Assembly (NCBI GenBank): GCA_900545535.1
Contig: UQZN01000011.1
Location: 30,317 to 94,316 of the forward strand
Length of the DNA stretch: 64,000 bases
From: an uncultured Phascolarctobacterium sp.
GTDB taxonomy: Bacteria > Bacillota > Negativicutes > Acidaminococcales > Acidaminococcaceae
Direction: 5' to 3'
Part shown: positions 1-8,083 of the stretch, one piece after another
Numbering within the stretch: position 1 is the first letter of the stretch
How the letters are laid out: each line of letters opens with the position of its first letter
Notes under the pieces: model-generated
What the model was told of the DNA's origin: nothing
Databases searched by the model: none
The model's input: only the letters and a program-made list of their open reading frames with translations
Program-made: the position numbers and the translations under genes

Positions 1-290
1 AGACGGTATTTGAAGTTAAAAATCTGGCAGTCTGGCCGCAGGAGCAGCGCCGGGGCTATGGACGTTTTTTAGTGACAGAAATGTGCCGTTTGTATAGCCG
101 CTGGGGAACAAAAATGCTGGTCGGCACAGGTGATGTCCCCTGGACGTTGCATTTTTATGAAGCCTGTGGATTTAAGAGAAGCTACATTGTAAAAGACTTT
201 TTTACAGATAATTATCCTCAGCCAATTTTTGAAAATGGCAGACAGTTAAAAGATATGATTTATCTGGAACGGTCTTTAAAGACGGTGTGA
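1..290 (+). CDS. GNAT acetyltransferase, 5'-truncated by window edge
   Basis: The reading frame is open from base 3, so the start lies before the window. The visible 95 residues carry a GNAT acetyl-CoA-binding signature (LAVWPQEQRRGYGRFL, an R-R-G-Y-G form of the Q/RxxGxG/A loop) followed by the family's C-terminal part with FYEACGF. The protein presumably transfers an acetyl group from acetyl-CoA to an unknown amine. The next GNAT gene follows 22 nt downstream, so the two may be co-transcribed. The substrate cannot be read from the sequence. Confidence 0.75.
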   Translation, partial: TVFEVKNLAVWPQEQRRGYGRFLVTEMCRLYSRWGTKMLVGTGDVPWTLHFYEACGFKRSYIVKDFFTDNYPQPIFENGRQLKDMIYLERSLKTV

Positions 291-312
291 CTGATGAAAG
301 AGTAGGAGCGAT

Positions 313-789
313 ATGAAAAGTTTTAGCATTATCAGAGCAGAGGCAGAGGATTTAGAAAGCATTTTGCAATTACAATATTTGGCATATCGGAGTGAGGCCC
401 TGCTATTGGGGGATGAGGATATTCCTCCGCTTAGGCAAACTCTGGCTGAAGTACAGCAAGAATTTGCACGGGGCGTGATTTTAAAACTTGTCGATCCGAC
501 AGGCAGAATAATCGGTTCGATTCGCGCACAGAAGCAGGAAGACAGTGTATATATTGGGAAATTGATGGTGCATCCTGCCTATCAGAGGCAGGGGTTAGGC
601 AGCCGCTTGCTGCAGGAGATTGAGCGTACTGTTGTGGGAAGGCGCTATGAGCTTTTTACGAGCAGCAGGAGTATGAGGAATTTACTGCTGTATGAAAAGG
701 CTGGTTATAAGAGTTTTAAAGAACAACAGGCAGGTGAAAGTTTGACGCTGGTATTTTTGCAAAAATATGTGACAGACTTTGCAAGATGA
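313..789 (+). CDS. GNAT family N-acetyltransferase
   Basis: 158 residues, the usual size of a single GNAT domain. Motif A is seen at about residues 83-102 (IGKLMVHPAYQRQGLGSRLL), with QRQGLG as the acetyl-CoA pyrophosphate-binding loop. A late LLLYEKAGY segment matches the family's C-terminal strand region. The ATG at 313 has a modest GAGCGA ribosome site. The gene ends just before a palindromic terminator that contains a parS site. Cytosolic acetyltransferase; substrate unknown. Confidence 0.85.
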   Translation: MKSFSIIRAEAEDLESILQLQYLAYRSEALLLGDEDIPPLRQTLAEVQQEFARGVILKLVDPTGRIIGSIRAQKQEDSVYIGKLMVHPAYQRQGLGSRLLQEIERTVVGRRYELFTSSRSMRNLLLYEKAGYKSFKEQQAGESLTLVFLQKYVTDFAR

Positions 790-818
790 TATATAGACCA
801 AATGAACCGCAGGCAAAA

Positions 819-850
819 AAAAGAGATGTTTCACGTGAAACATCTCTTTT
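819..850. terminator. Bidirectional terminator built on a parS palindrome
   Basis: A perfect 32-bp palindrome (AAAAGAGATG then TTTCACGTGAAA then CATCTCTTTT) lies between the convergent genes ending at 789 and 855. It ends in A and T runs on either side, so it can terminate on both strands. Its core is a full parS site. Confidence 0.75.
827..842. other. parS centromere site 1
   Basis: TGTTTCACGTGAAACA is a perfect match to the consensus bacterial parS site bound by ParB/Spo0J. It lies 2.2 kb upstream of parA. Confidence 0.95.
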
Positions 851-854
851 TGCT

Positions 855-1241
855 TTATGCAGTTATCTGGTAACCGTTGGTGCTTAAGGCCGTAACGGTT
901 TTGTCTAAGTGAGCCGCCTTGATCAGGATATAGTCGGTATTATATGTAGAAACGGCAAAAATACTGATACCGGCTTCTGCCAGCAGGCCGGAAATTTTAG
1001 CGAGGATACCTACCAAACCAAAATCAAGTGTGCCGCAGATCTTCAGGGCGCGCCAGCCGCGTTCGCATTGCAGCACTGCCGCAGGAAGATCGGCTTCGGG
1101 GCAGACCAGTGAAAGTTCATCAGCTGTTTTGCTGAAAAAATATAAGGGCAGCTGCCAGTTTATCTGTGAGGTATCCTGCAGCTGGCATACGGCAAAGGTC
1201 TGAGGTAAAAGCTGTAATTGCATACAAAGACTTCCTTCCAT
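855..1241 (-). CDS. ACT-domain protein (CASTOR/COG3603-like)
   Basis: 128 residues. The C-terminal half (about 66-125) reads as an ACT domain: DFGLVGILAKISGLLAEAGI is the characteristic first strand and helix, followed by SIFAVSTYNTDYILIK. The N-terminal half is a second ACT-like fold, as in the COG3603 family related to CASTOR. Such proteins bind small ligands, often amino acids, but the ligand here is unknown. An internal ATG at codon 7 (about 1223) is an alternative start. Convergent with the GNAT gene. Confidence 0.75.
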   Translation of the reverse strand: MEGSLCMQLQLLPQTFAVCQLQDTSQINWQLPLYFFSKTADELSLVCPEADLPAAVLQCERGWRALKICGTLDFGLVGILAKISGLLAEAGISIFAVSTYNTDYILIKAAHLDKTVTALSTNGYQITA

Positions 1242-1286
1242 ATGATCTTAACTTAAGTATAAACAGTTCAGACGATTACTGCAAAT

Positions 1287-1658
1287 TTATTCGTCAGTAA
1301 AGACCTGCCGGGCAACGGCAACAGCATTCAAGACCTTGGGGAAGCCTGTGTAGGGGATGCAGTGCAGCAAAGCTTCAAGGATTTTTTCTTTTTTTACGCC
1401 GACATGTAATGCTGCCCGGATATGTACCCGGAGCTGCGCTTCACAGCCGCCGGACGTTAAAAGGCTTACCAGTGTCAGCAGTTCCCGTTCCTGCAGGCTG
1501 AGACCGGGGCGGGCATAGATTTGGCCAAAAGCGAATTCTACGATATAGCGACCCAGATCAGGGGCGATATCGTTTAGACTTTCGATGACCTTGACACCTG
1601 CCGCACCGTCGATTTCCTTTAAGTTCTGCATTCCTGTTGTAAAATGAGTATCAGACAT
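1287..1658 (-). CDS. Carboxymuconolactone decarboxylase family protein
   Basis: 123 residues, a typical length for the CMD/AhpD-like fold. The conserved block VHIRAALHVGVKKEKILEAL at about residues 80-99 and the following YTGFP are hallmarks of the gamma-carboxymuconolactone decarboxylase branch. There is no CxxC, so an AhpD-type peroxidase function is unlikely. It is transcribed away from a MerR regulator, from a promoter with a MerR-type 19-bp spacer, so its expression is probably inducible. The substrate is unknown. Confidence 0.85.
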   Translation of the reverse strand: MSDTHFTTGMQNLKEIDGAAGVKVIESLNDIAPDLGRYIVEFAFGQIYARPGLSLQERELLTLVSLLTSGGCEAQLRVHIRAALHVGVKKEKILEALLHCIPYTGFPKVLNAVAVARQVFTDE

Positions 1659-1689
1659 TTACTTTCACCTCCAAAATGATTACAATTGA

Positions 1690-1720
1690 AGTATAAGTTT
1701 TAGACTATACTCTAAGTCAA
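1690..1720 (-). promoter_or_regulatory. MerR-type promoter with 19-bp spacer
   Basis: On the minus strand TTGACT (1720-1715) and TATACT (1695-1690) are separated by 19 bp, the over-long spacing typical of MerR-activated promoters. An inverted repeat TTAGA-N6-TCTAA (1700-1715) sits inside the spacer. It would drive the CMD gene and be bound by the divergently encoded MerR protein. Confidence 0.7.
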
Positions 1721-1736
1721 GGGCTGAGGATAAAAA

Positions 1737-2114
1737 ATGAAAATCGGTGCATTTGCTGAATTAACAGGCATCAGTGCCTATACCTTAAGGTATTATGAAA
1801 AAAAGGGCTTACTGATTGTGCAGCGTGATCAAAACGGCTGCCGCAATTATAGGGAAGCGGATAAGGAATGGGTACAGTTTTTATGTAAATTAAAAGCAAC
1901 CGGGATGCTGCTGCGTGATATAAAAAGCTATGCCCAATTGCGTTATGCAGGGGCCGGCACTATTGCTGAACGCTTAGAGCTGCTGCTTGCTCATCAGGAG
2001 TTCGTGGCGGGAGAAGTAAAAAAATGGCAGCAGTACAGCGAAAATCTGCAGGATAAAATAAACGTGTACCGGCAGCAGCTATCGCAGCAGGACGGGGAGC
2101 AGGTATTGAAATAA
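1737..2114 (+). CDS. MerR family transcriptional regulator
   Basis: 125 residues. The N-terminus MKIGAFAELTGISAYTLRYY is the classic MerR helix-turn-helix, followed by EKKGLL and a wing (NGCRNYREAD). A C-terminal coiled-coil dimerisation helix runs from about residue 80. No metal-binding cysteine pattern is evident, so it more likely senses a small organic molecule or redox signal, as in the YfmP/AdhR-like group. It is divergent from the CMD gene and shares its promoter region. Confidence 0.9.
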   Translation: MKIGAFAELTGISAYTLRYYEKKGLLIVQRDQNGCRNYREADKEWVQFLCKLKATGMLLRDIKSYAQLRYAGAGTIAERLELLLAHQEFVAGEVKKWQQYSENLQDKINVYRQQLSQQDGEQVLK

Positions 2115-2191
2115 CAGGATGCGTATGTTATAATGACGGCAATTAAAAAGTAGAGAGCTTAATTCTTTGTCACCGGATAAAGAAAATAACT

Positions 2192-2245
2192 AAGTGTCCA
2201 AGTTTACGCCGTAGGTCTGGAAGGTGTAGATTTGGACACTTTTTT
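2192..2245 (+). terminator. Long-loop hairpin terminator
   Basis: AAGTGTCCAA (2192-2201) pairs with TTGGACACTT (2232-2241), followed by a T run. It lies between the merR-like gene and the next GNAT gene. The 30-nt loop could hold further structure. Confidence 0.6.
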
Positions 2246-2262
2246 ACTGAGGGAGCAGGCAG

Positions 2263-2676
2263 ATGATAAAAATTTATAATTATTTATGTGCAGAGGCAAA
2301 AAGGATCAGAGAGCAGGTTTTTGTGGAAGAACAGGGCTTTGAAAATGAATTTGACGAGCTTGATGCACAGGTATCGCATGCGGTTTTATTTATAGAGGGA
2401 CAGGCTGTTGCCACAGGCAGGTTACTGCCGGGAGAGCAGCAGGGCGAATTTGTCATTGGCCGGGTAGCTGTTTTGCAGGAGTATCGGGGCAGACATTTAG
2501 GGGAACAGATCATGCTGGCTTTGGAAGAAGAAGCTCGCAGAGCGGGTGGAAAGAAAATAAGCCTGTCAGCTCAGTGCCGTGCCAGCGGTTTTTATCAGAC
2601 TTTAGGGTATGCGGAACGGGGCGCGGTATATTTAGATGAATTTTGTCCGCATATTTTGATGGAAAAGGTTTTGTAA
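2263..2676 (+). CDS. GNAT acetyltransferase (YjcF/ElaA-like)
   Basis: 137 residues. The N-terminal IREQVFVEEQGF is typical of the YjcF/ElaA branch of GNAT enzymes. Motif A is seen as IGRVAVLQEYRGRHLGEQIM at about residues 66-85. AQCRASGFYQTLGY near residue 100-113 is the conserved C-terminal segment. Preceded by GAGGGAGCAGGCAG as ribosome site. Substrate unknown. Confidence 0.85.
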   Translation: MIKIYNYLCAEAKRIREQVFVEEQGFENEFDELDAQVSHAVLFIEGQAVATGRLLPGEQQGEFVIGRVAVLQEYRGRHLGEQIMLALEEEARRAGGKKISLSAQCRASGFYQTLGYAERGAVYLDEFCPHILMEKVL

Positions 2677-2728
2677 AGTAAAACGCATATCTAAATAAAA
2701 TTCCGGTAAAGCAGATTTTTATTGAATA

Positions 2729-2737
2729 TGTGGATAA
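2729..2737 (-). other. DnaA box
   Basis: TGTGGATAA, the complement of the perfect DnaA box TTATCCACA. A single box can occur by chance, but its position just upstream of parAB and parS fits an origin-proximal location. Confidence 0.45.
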
Positions 2738-2843
2738 AGCTGTGGGTTCTGTTGATAAAAAAACGCCGGAAGTTAGCGGCTCAGGCCGCTGCCGGCAGCC
2801 TTCGAGCTATAGACAGCACGGGCAGCCTCAGTTTTAGCTGTGA

Positions 2844-2859
2844 TGTTTCACGTGAAACA
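2844..2859. other. parS centromere site 2
   Basis: TGTTTCACGTGAAACA, identical to site 1, in the leader region about 170 bp upstream of parA. The rest of the 2677-3015 interval holds a DnaA box and an AGCGGC/GCCGCT hairpin near 2774, with no gene visible. Confidence 0.95.
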
Positions 2860-3015
2860 TTTTTAGGAAAAGAGCTTTGAAAATACTTAAAAAGGGAAAG
2901 AAAGTGAGTGATTTTTAGTTTTTACTATAGGTGAAACACATAATTTGTGATAAAATGGGAAACAGATGAAATGAAAATATTTTATTTGGAAGATAGTAAG
3001 GGTGAGGTGAAGATT

Positions 3016-3777
3016 TTGGTTAAGGTTATCGCTATTGCCAACCAAAAAGGCGGTGTCGGCAAAACTACGACGACTGTTAATTTAGCTGCCTGTCTGGCAC
3101 AAAAAGGACGCAAGGTTTTATTGATAGATTCCGATCCGCAGGGCAATTCTACCAGTGGTTTGGGCTTTGATAAGCGTGATATCAAAAAGTGTATCTATGA
3201 TACGCTGATCGACGATGTACCAATGAAGGAACTGATCATGCGCAGCGCTTATGAAAATTTGGACGTGCTGCCGGCGACGATCCAGCTGGCGGGAGCAGAG
3301 ATCGAGCTGGTAAGCCTGATGAACAGGGAAGGACGCCTGAAGCGGGCTTTGGAACGGGTCAAGCATGACTATGATTATGTATTGATCGATTGTCCGCCGT
3401 CTTTGGGGCTGTTGACGATCAATGCGCTGACGGCGGCCAGTTCAGTGCTGATTCCGATCCAGTGCGAGTTTTATGCGCTGGAAGGCGTCAGCCAGCTGAT
3501 GAACACTATTAAATTAGTACAGCGGAACCTTAATCCGGCCTTGAAGCTGGAAGGCGTAGTAATGACGATGTATGACGCACGGACCAATTTATCTACAGAC
3601 GTCGTTGACGAAGTAAAAAAATATTTTGAAACAAAAATGTACAATACTATTATCCCCCGCAATGTACGACTGAGTGAGGCTCCCAGCCACGGGCAGCCGG
3701 TCATTGTCTACGATCCAAAATCTAAAGGAGCAATGGTTTACCAGGAGCTGGCGCGGGAGGTGATCGGTGATGAATAA
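3016..3777 (+). CDS. parA: Chromosome-partitioning ATPase ParA/Soj
   Basis: The deviant Walker A motif NQKGGVGKTTTTVNLA lies at the N-terminus. DSDPQGNSTSGLG (A' motif) and VLIDCPPSLG (Walker B) follow, as in Soj-type ParA ATPases that form gradients on the nucleoid and move ParB-parS complexes. The frame is open upstream to 2947, but TTG at 3016 is the likely start: it is preceded by GGTGAGGTGAAG and gives a protein (253 aa) beginning LVKVIAIANQKGG as in the family. It overlaps parB by a few bases. Confidence 0.95.
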   Translation: MVKVIAIANQKGGVGKTTTTVNLAACLAQKGRKVLLIDSDPQGNSTSGLGFDKRDIKKCIYDTLIDDVPMKELIMRSAYENLDVLPATIQLAGAEIELVSLMNREGRLKRALERVKHDYDYVLIDCPPSLGLLTINALTAASSVLIPIQCEFYALEGVSQLMNTIKLVQRNLNPALKLEGVVMTMYDARTNLSTDVVDEVKKYFETKMYNTIIPRNVRLSEAPSHGQPVIVYDPKSKGAMVYQELAREVIGDE

Positions 3778-4738
3778 AAAAGGTCTGGGTAAAGGTCTTG
3801 GCGCAATTTTTGGCGAGGCGGCGGGCCCGGTCGATACCGTTGTAGAACCTGTACGCAGCGATGAAGAGAAACAGGAGCTGCTGCTGAAAGATATCGTTCC
3901 TAATCCGCATCAGCCGCGTCAGGTTTTCGATGCAGAGAAACTGGCGGAATTAGTTGAATCTATCAAGCTGCATGGGGTCATCCAGCCACTGGTGGTACGT
4001 AAACACGGCCGTAAGTATGAGATCGTCGCCGGTGAACGCCGCTGGCGTGCTTCGAAGGAAGCCAAGCTGAAAACGGTGCCGGTGATCATTCGCGATTATG
4101 ACGACGCAACGATGATGGAAATAGCGCTGGTCGAAAATATCCAGCGGCATGATCTTAATCCTGTAGAAGAAGCAGAAGGCATCAAACGTCTGATGACTGA
4201 GTGCAAGCTGACGCAGGAAGAGGCTGCTAAAAAGGTTGGCCGCAGCCGTACTGCCGTAGCAAATATACTGCGGCTGCTGAATCTGCCGCAGCAGATCAGG
4301 GAATATGTTTCACGTGAAACATTGACGATGGGACAGGTTAAACCTCTGCTGTCTCTGGATAATGAAAAGCAGCAGCTGGAAGTGGCGACGGCAATCATGG
4401 AAAAAGGCTGGAGTTCGCGGACTGTGGAAGATGTGGTCAAAGAGTTGAAGGCCGGTCGCAAGGTTAAGGTCGCTGAGGAAACAGTAACGGTACTTGGCAG
4501 CAAGGCGCCTGCAAAGAAAGCGGGAACGGCAGCGCAGAAGGATGTTTTTGCCAGTGATTTCCAAAACCGTCTGGTGGAGTTATTGGGTACGAAAGTCAAA
4601 GTAGTTCCCAAAGATACAAGACAGGGTAAAATCGAGATCGAATATTATTCTCCAGAGGATCTGGAGCGCATCTATGATCTGCTGAACAAACCGGCACAGG
4701 AGCCGATAAAAAGAAAGAAACCCTGGCTTTCTGTTTAA
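3770..4738 (+). CDS. parB: Chromosome-partitioning protein ParB/Spo0J
   Basis: 322 residues. The N-terminal KGLGKGLGAIF motif recruits ParA. The CTPase/ParB domain carries the GERRWRASKEA motif. The helix-turn-helix region (TQEEAAKKVGRSRTAVANIL) binds parS. The C-terminal part after residue about 260 would dimerise. ATG at 3770 follows GGGAGGTGATC; a GTG at 3767 is the alternative. A parS site lies inside the gene, encoding VSRET. Confidence 0.95.
   Translation: MNKKGLGKGLGAIFGEAAGPVDTVVEPVRSDEEKQELLLKDIVPNPHQPRQVFDAEKLAELVESIKLHGVIQPLVVRKHGRKYEIVAGERRWRASKEAKLKTVPVIIRDYDDATMMEIALVENIQRHDLNPVEEAEGIKRLMTECKLTQEEAAKKVGRSRTAVANILRLLNLPQQIREYVSRETLTMGQVKPLLSLDNEKQQLEVATAIMEKGWSSRTVEDVVKELKAGRKVKVAEETVTVLGSKAPAKKAGTAAQKDVFASDFQNRLVELLGTKVKVVPKDTRQGKIEIEYYSPEDLERIYDLLNKPAQEPIKRKKPWLSV
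4306..4321. other. parS centromere site 3 (inside parB)
   Basis: TGTTTCACGTGAAACA within the parB coding sequence at codons for YVSRET. An intragenic parS at this position is also found in other bacteria. Confidence 0.95.
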
Positions 4739-4818
4739 AATGAAGCAGGCTACATTGATGAGGGGAAGACGTAAGTGCAAAGAAGCCTGCAAGCGCAGCG
4801 CTTACCGGGAGGGGAGTT

Positions 4819-5523
4819 ATGATCGGTTTGGGAACGCTGGTTAACTCCGGGTCGATTTTGATCGGAGCTGCCGCAGGATTGCTGCTGCGCCGCGGACTGC
4901 CTGAAAAATGGCAGGAAAGCATCATGCAGGGTGTGGCATTGTGCATCATTGTTATTGGCGTGCAGATGGCTTTTAAAAGTGAAAATATCATGGTGGTCAT
5001 TTTCAGTATTGTTTTAGGAGCTATCGTTGGCGAAGCTGTTGATATTGATGCTAAACTGCAAAGCTTTGGTGACTGGATCGGCAGTAAGCTTATTGGCGGA
5101 CGTGATGCCGGAGCTGCCAAAGCGATCGGGGAAGGGTTTGTGGCAGCCAGCCTGATCTATTGTGTAGGGGCGATGGCTATTATCGGCAGCCTGCAGGACG
5201 GTTTGAAAGGCGATACCACGATTTTGTTTGCGAAATCAACACTGGATGGTATCATCGCGATCATCCTGACGGCCAACCTGGGTATCGGTGTCGCGCTGTC
5301 GGCAGTAAGCGTACTGTTGTATCAGGGGACACTGACGCTCTTGGCAGGTGTGCTGGAGCCGGTATTGACTGCCGGTATTTTAAATGAAGTAACCGCTACA
5401 GGCGGAGTACTGATCATGGCGATCGGCGTCAATATGCTGAAGGTAGTGCAGATCCGCATTTCCAATCTGCTGCCGGCAGTACTTTGGGCAGGCGTCATCG
5501 TTACAGTTTTAGGTCTTTTGTAA
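4819..5523 (+). CDS. DUF554 family membrane protein
   Basis: 234 residues with about seven hydrophobic segments. GTLVNSGSILIGAAAGLLLR at the start, FVAASLIYCVGAMAIIGSLQDG in the middle and GGVLIMAIGVNML late are the hallmarks of the DUF554 (YdfK/YqgA) family. It is an inner-membrane protein of unknown transport or other role. The ribosome site is GGGAGGGGAG. It probably follows parB in one transcript. Confidence 0.9.
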   Translation: MIGLGTLVNSGSILIGAAAGLLLRRGLPEKWQESIMQGVALCIIVIGVQMAFKSENIMVVIFSIVLGAIVGEAVDIDAKLQSFGDWIGSKLIGGRDAGAAKAIGEGFVAASLIYCVGAMAIIGSLQDGLKGDTTILFAKSTLDGIIAIILTANLGIGVALSAVSVLLYQGTLTLLAGVLEPVLTAGILNEVTATGGVLIMAIGVNMLKVVQIRISNLLPAVLWAGVIVTVLGLL

Positions 5524-5540
5524 AGGGAGAAGAAAGAACA

Positions 5541-6026
5541 ATGGAACAGATCAATCAAATTTTAAGCGGTAATCTGCTGATCATAGTAGCAGTATTGCTG
5601 GTATTGATAGTATTTTTGCTGGTGATGCTGGTAAAGATGAACAGTAAGCTGAGCAAGCTGCAGTGGAAGTATGATTATTTTACCAAAGGCACGACGATGG
5701 ATCTGGATGAAGTACTTACCCAGACTCTGGAAGATGTGCGCAGCGCGGAAGCCAAAATAGCGGCTTTAGAAAAAAGCCGTGATGAGTTGAGACTGCGCCT
5801 GAAAAGCTGTGTGCAGAATCTGCGGGTATTAAGATATAATGCTTTTGATAATACCGGCAGCGACTTAAGTTATTCACTGGCGCTGGTTGACGAAGAAAAT
5901 AACGGCGTCGTACTTTCCAGCATTTATGGCCGTGAAGAAAATCGCTGTTATGCCAAACCGGTGACAGCCGGAAAATCTCAGTATGTACTTTCTAAAGAAG
6001 AACAGGAAGTATTACAGCAAAAATAA
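5541..6026 (+). CDS. DUF4446 family protein
   Basis: 161 residues. One N-terminal membrane segment (about residues 12-30) is followed by a coiled coil (about 55-95) and a globular end with VLRYNAFDNTGSDLSYSLALVDEENNGVVLSSI, the DUF4446 signature. Members often lie next to parAB in Firmicutes, as here. ATG 5541 follows AAAGGGAGAAG. Function unknown; membrane-anchored with a cytoplasmic domain. Confidence 0.85.
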   Translation: MEQINQILSGNLLIIVAVLLVLIVFLLVMLVKMNSKLSKLQWKYDYFTKGTTMDLDEVLTQTLEDVRSAEAKIAALEKSRDELRLRLKSCVQNLRVLRYNAFDNTGSDLSYSLALVDEENNGVVLSSIYGREENRCYAKPVTAGKSQYVLSKEEQEVLQQK

Positions 6027-6116
6027 GAAAAAGCAGGTCCAAAAGTCATCGCTATAAATGACTTTTAAAGCCTGCCTAGAAAAAAACGAATACGTTGGCT
6101 CGTAAACGAGATAAAA

Positions 6117-6147
6117 AACGCTCACAATTGATTTGTGAGCGTTTTTT
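6117..6147. terminator. Intrinsic terminator
   Basis: AACGCTCACAA and TTGTGAGCGTT form an 11-bp stem followed by T6. A second, weaker hairpin (AGCAGG/CCTGCC arms) lies at 6031-6080. They separate the parAB-side genes from the convergent phosphoethanolamine transferase. Confidence 0.85.
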
Positions 6148-6177
6148 GTACTGGTTAGTAAAATAGAGCTTAAAAAA

Positions 6178-7980
6178 TTATTTGCAATCTTCACTAAGGC
6201 TTTTTTTGCCATATAAAGTTTTCAGGCCTGCATGTGTATGTTGGTAGTTTTTGTTAGCCAGGGAATTTTCTGTTTTTAATGCAGGCAAATGAATCTGCAT
6301 AATATCGGTCATGGTATCAAAAATAAGATCGTTAGTAAAATATGCGGAACGATTCTGCCGGCAAGCGTCGATGACCTGGGGATTATTTTGGGCATAAGCT
6401 TCAGAAAAATAGGTGTAGAACGGAATATGCACCATATTAAATGTAAATCGTGAAGAATCATGGCTTAGATTGGCATCAACATCATCGGCGTGATCAGAAA
6501 AATAAACCAGTCCCTGAAAGCCGGGCAGCTGTTCAATAAACTGAAAAAGATTCTGCATAACGTAATCGTTATAGAGAATGCTGTTATCATAAGTATCGAT
6601 ATTTCTGCCTTTACCGGTATTGGACCAGCGCTGAAATTTGTGGGGATAACGCTCCTGATAAGAACCATGATTGCCCATGAGGTGAAGCACTACCAAAGTT
6701 TTGTCAGCTAGTGGTAATGTTTTTAAAACATCGACAAGACTGAGGTCATAACGGGTGGTCTGGGTAGTTTCGCCGAGATGGCCGTTAAGCCAGTATTGTG
6801 TTTGCGCCTGATCGGCAATTACGGATACCGGTGTGTCCCAGGCACTGTATTTTACCTGATTGCTGATCCAGACAGTTTGAAAGCCGGCAGCCTGGGCGAC
6901 TTCGATAATAGAAGCGGCGTTTTCCAATGCTAAAGCATTATACTGGTTTTTAGCAGTCAGCGCATAGGTAAGCACCGGAACGGTGTGGCTGTGGCAGGCA
7001 TAAGCGTTTTGAAAGAGAAAAAAGTTTTTCTGATCTGTCATGGAGTCAAGCCAGGGAGTTGTGGGCCGTTCGTAACCATAAGCGGACATATGGTCTTTGT
7101 TCTGCGATTCACCGATGACTAAAAAGTAGGCGCCGGAAGCGGAAGCAGAGTTCAGCTCTGTAAGGGCGGCAAGAGCTTTTTGACGGGCGGCTTTCTGCTG
7201 CGCGAAGCTGTCATAATTATGTAAAGCTGTCTGCGTTTCACGGAAAATATTGACAAGAAAATTATCTGTGCTAAAAGTAAGCATCCCAAGATTACCGGCG
7301 CTGATCAACACGAGCAGAAGGAGAGGAAGCAAGGTTATTTTAAGAGCAGTCAGTCGTTTGATAAAATAAGTCATCCAGGAAAGATAGGTTAAAATAAGTC
7401 CGATAAAAAGGACAAATGTAATAATAGTAAAATTTATCTGCAGGTATTCAAGGGCTTCGGAGGGATTTGTCTGGAGAAAGGCCAGAAGTGCAGCAGCATT
7501 TGGAAATTGTCCGCTGGCTGCGTAATAGCCCCAAACGAGAAGAGAGAAAATAAAGCAAAGGAACTGGAAGAAAAAAGCTGGTAAGAAAAAAATCTTAGCG
7601 TAACGAGTATAGGAGGTATAGTAATATAAAAGGAAGCCGGTATTGGTTACTGCTAAACAAAACGTGATATAAAGCGCAGAGTCACTGGCTGTCAGAGTTT
7701 TGTCAGCAGTTATTTTGAGGAAAAGCAGGGAAAGCAATGGCAATAATGCTGCCAGATAATTATAAAAAAGTATTTTTCTATTTTTTAATAAGATAGAAAA
7801 AATACAGGTTGTGATCAAAGTAGTACATAATAGCTGCCGTATTTTAGTAAAAATAAAAAATTCGCTCGTTAAGAATTGAATTACCAATGCTATACTAAAG
7901 ATAGCAAAAAATATAGTAAAAAAATGAGGAAATAGAGATTTTTTTACGCAATGTAGTTTATTTTTAATATTTAAATCCAA
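6178..7980 (-). CDS. Membrane phosphoethanolamine transferase, sulfatase family
   Basis: 600 residues from TTG at 7980. An N-terminal half with about six membrane helices is followed by a periplasmic alkaline-phosphatase-fold domain. Seen motifs: VIGESQNKDHMSAYGYERPT (metal site), CHSHTVPVLTYAL (candidate catalytic Thr region), LHLMGNHGSY and YFSDHADD (metal ligands). EptA/EptB/OpgE enzymes with these motifs add phosphoethanolamine to lipid A, core or other glycans. The TTG is chosen because GGAGG lies 8 nt upstream. The frame stays open to 8082, but that stretch contains the promoter and the previous gene's terminator. Expression may be phase-variable (see promoter). Confidence 0.85.
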   Translation of the reverse strand: MDLNIKNKLHCVKKSLFPHFFTIFFAIFSIALVIQFLTSEFFIFTKIRQLLCTTLITTCIFSILLKNRKILFYNYLAALLPLLSLLFLKITADKTLTASDSALYITFCLAVTNTGFLLYYYTSYTRYAKIFFLPAFFFQFLCFIFSLLVWGYYAASGQFPNAAALLAFLQTNPSEALEYLQINFTIITFVLFIGLILTYLSWMTYFIKRLTALKITLLPLLLLVLISAGNLGMLTFSTDNFLVNIFRETQTALHNYDSFAQQKAARQKALAALTELNSASASGAYFLVIGESQNKDHMSAYGYERPTTPWLDSMTDQKNFFLFQNAYACHSHTVPVLTYALTAKNQYNALALENAASIIEVAQAAGFQTVWISNQVKYSAWDTPVSVIADQAQTQYWLNGHLGETTQTTRYDLSLVDVLKTLPLADKTLVVLHLMGNHGSYQERYPHKFQRWSNTGKGRNIDTYDNSILYNDYVMQNLFQFIEQLPGFQGLVYFSDHADDVDANLSHDSSRFTFNMVHIPFYTYFSEAYAQNNPQVIDACRQNRSAYFTNDLIFDTMTDIMQIHLPALKTENSLANKNYQHTHAGLKTLYGKKSLSEDCK

Positions 7981-8000
7981 GAAAATCGCCTCCGGACAAA

Positions 8001-8029
8001 AGTATAACACATTCGCCCCCCCCCCACAA
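8001..8029 (-). promoter_or_regulatory. Promoter with G10 tract in the spacer
   Basis: On the minus strand TTGTGG (8029-8024) and TATACT (8006-8001) are 17 bp apart. Eight of the ten consecutive G (8025-8016) lie inside the spacer. The transcript would begin right at the GGAGG ribosome site of the transferase. Gain or loss of a G would change the spacer length. Confidence 0.6.
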
Positions 8030-8083
8030 GACTTCCTGGAAAACTGGGTGTTTTTGAGGGTTGTAATTTCTTCTGCAGGCAAT

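Noticed and set aside
4096..4611. Long antisense frame inside parB
   Set aside because: A shadow of the parB codon structure; no start signals or protein features.
7981..8082. Longer phosphoethanolamine transferase reading through the G10 tract, i.e. coding phase variation
   Set aside because: The upstream extension begins within the T run of the previous gene's terminator and lacks a ribosome site, whereas TTG 7980 has GGAGG at ideal spacing. The tract is better explained as part of the promoter.
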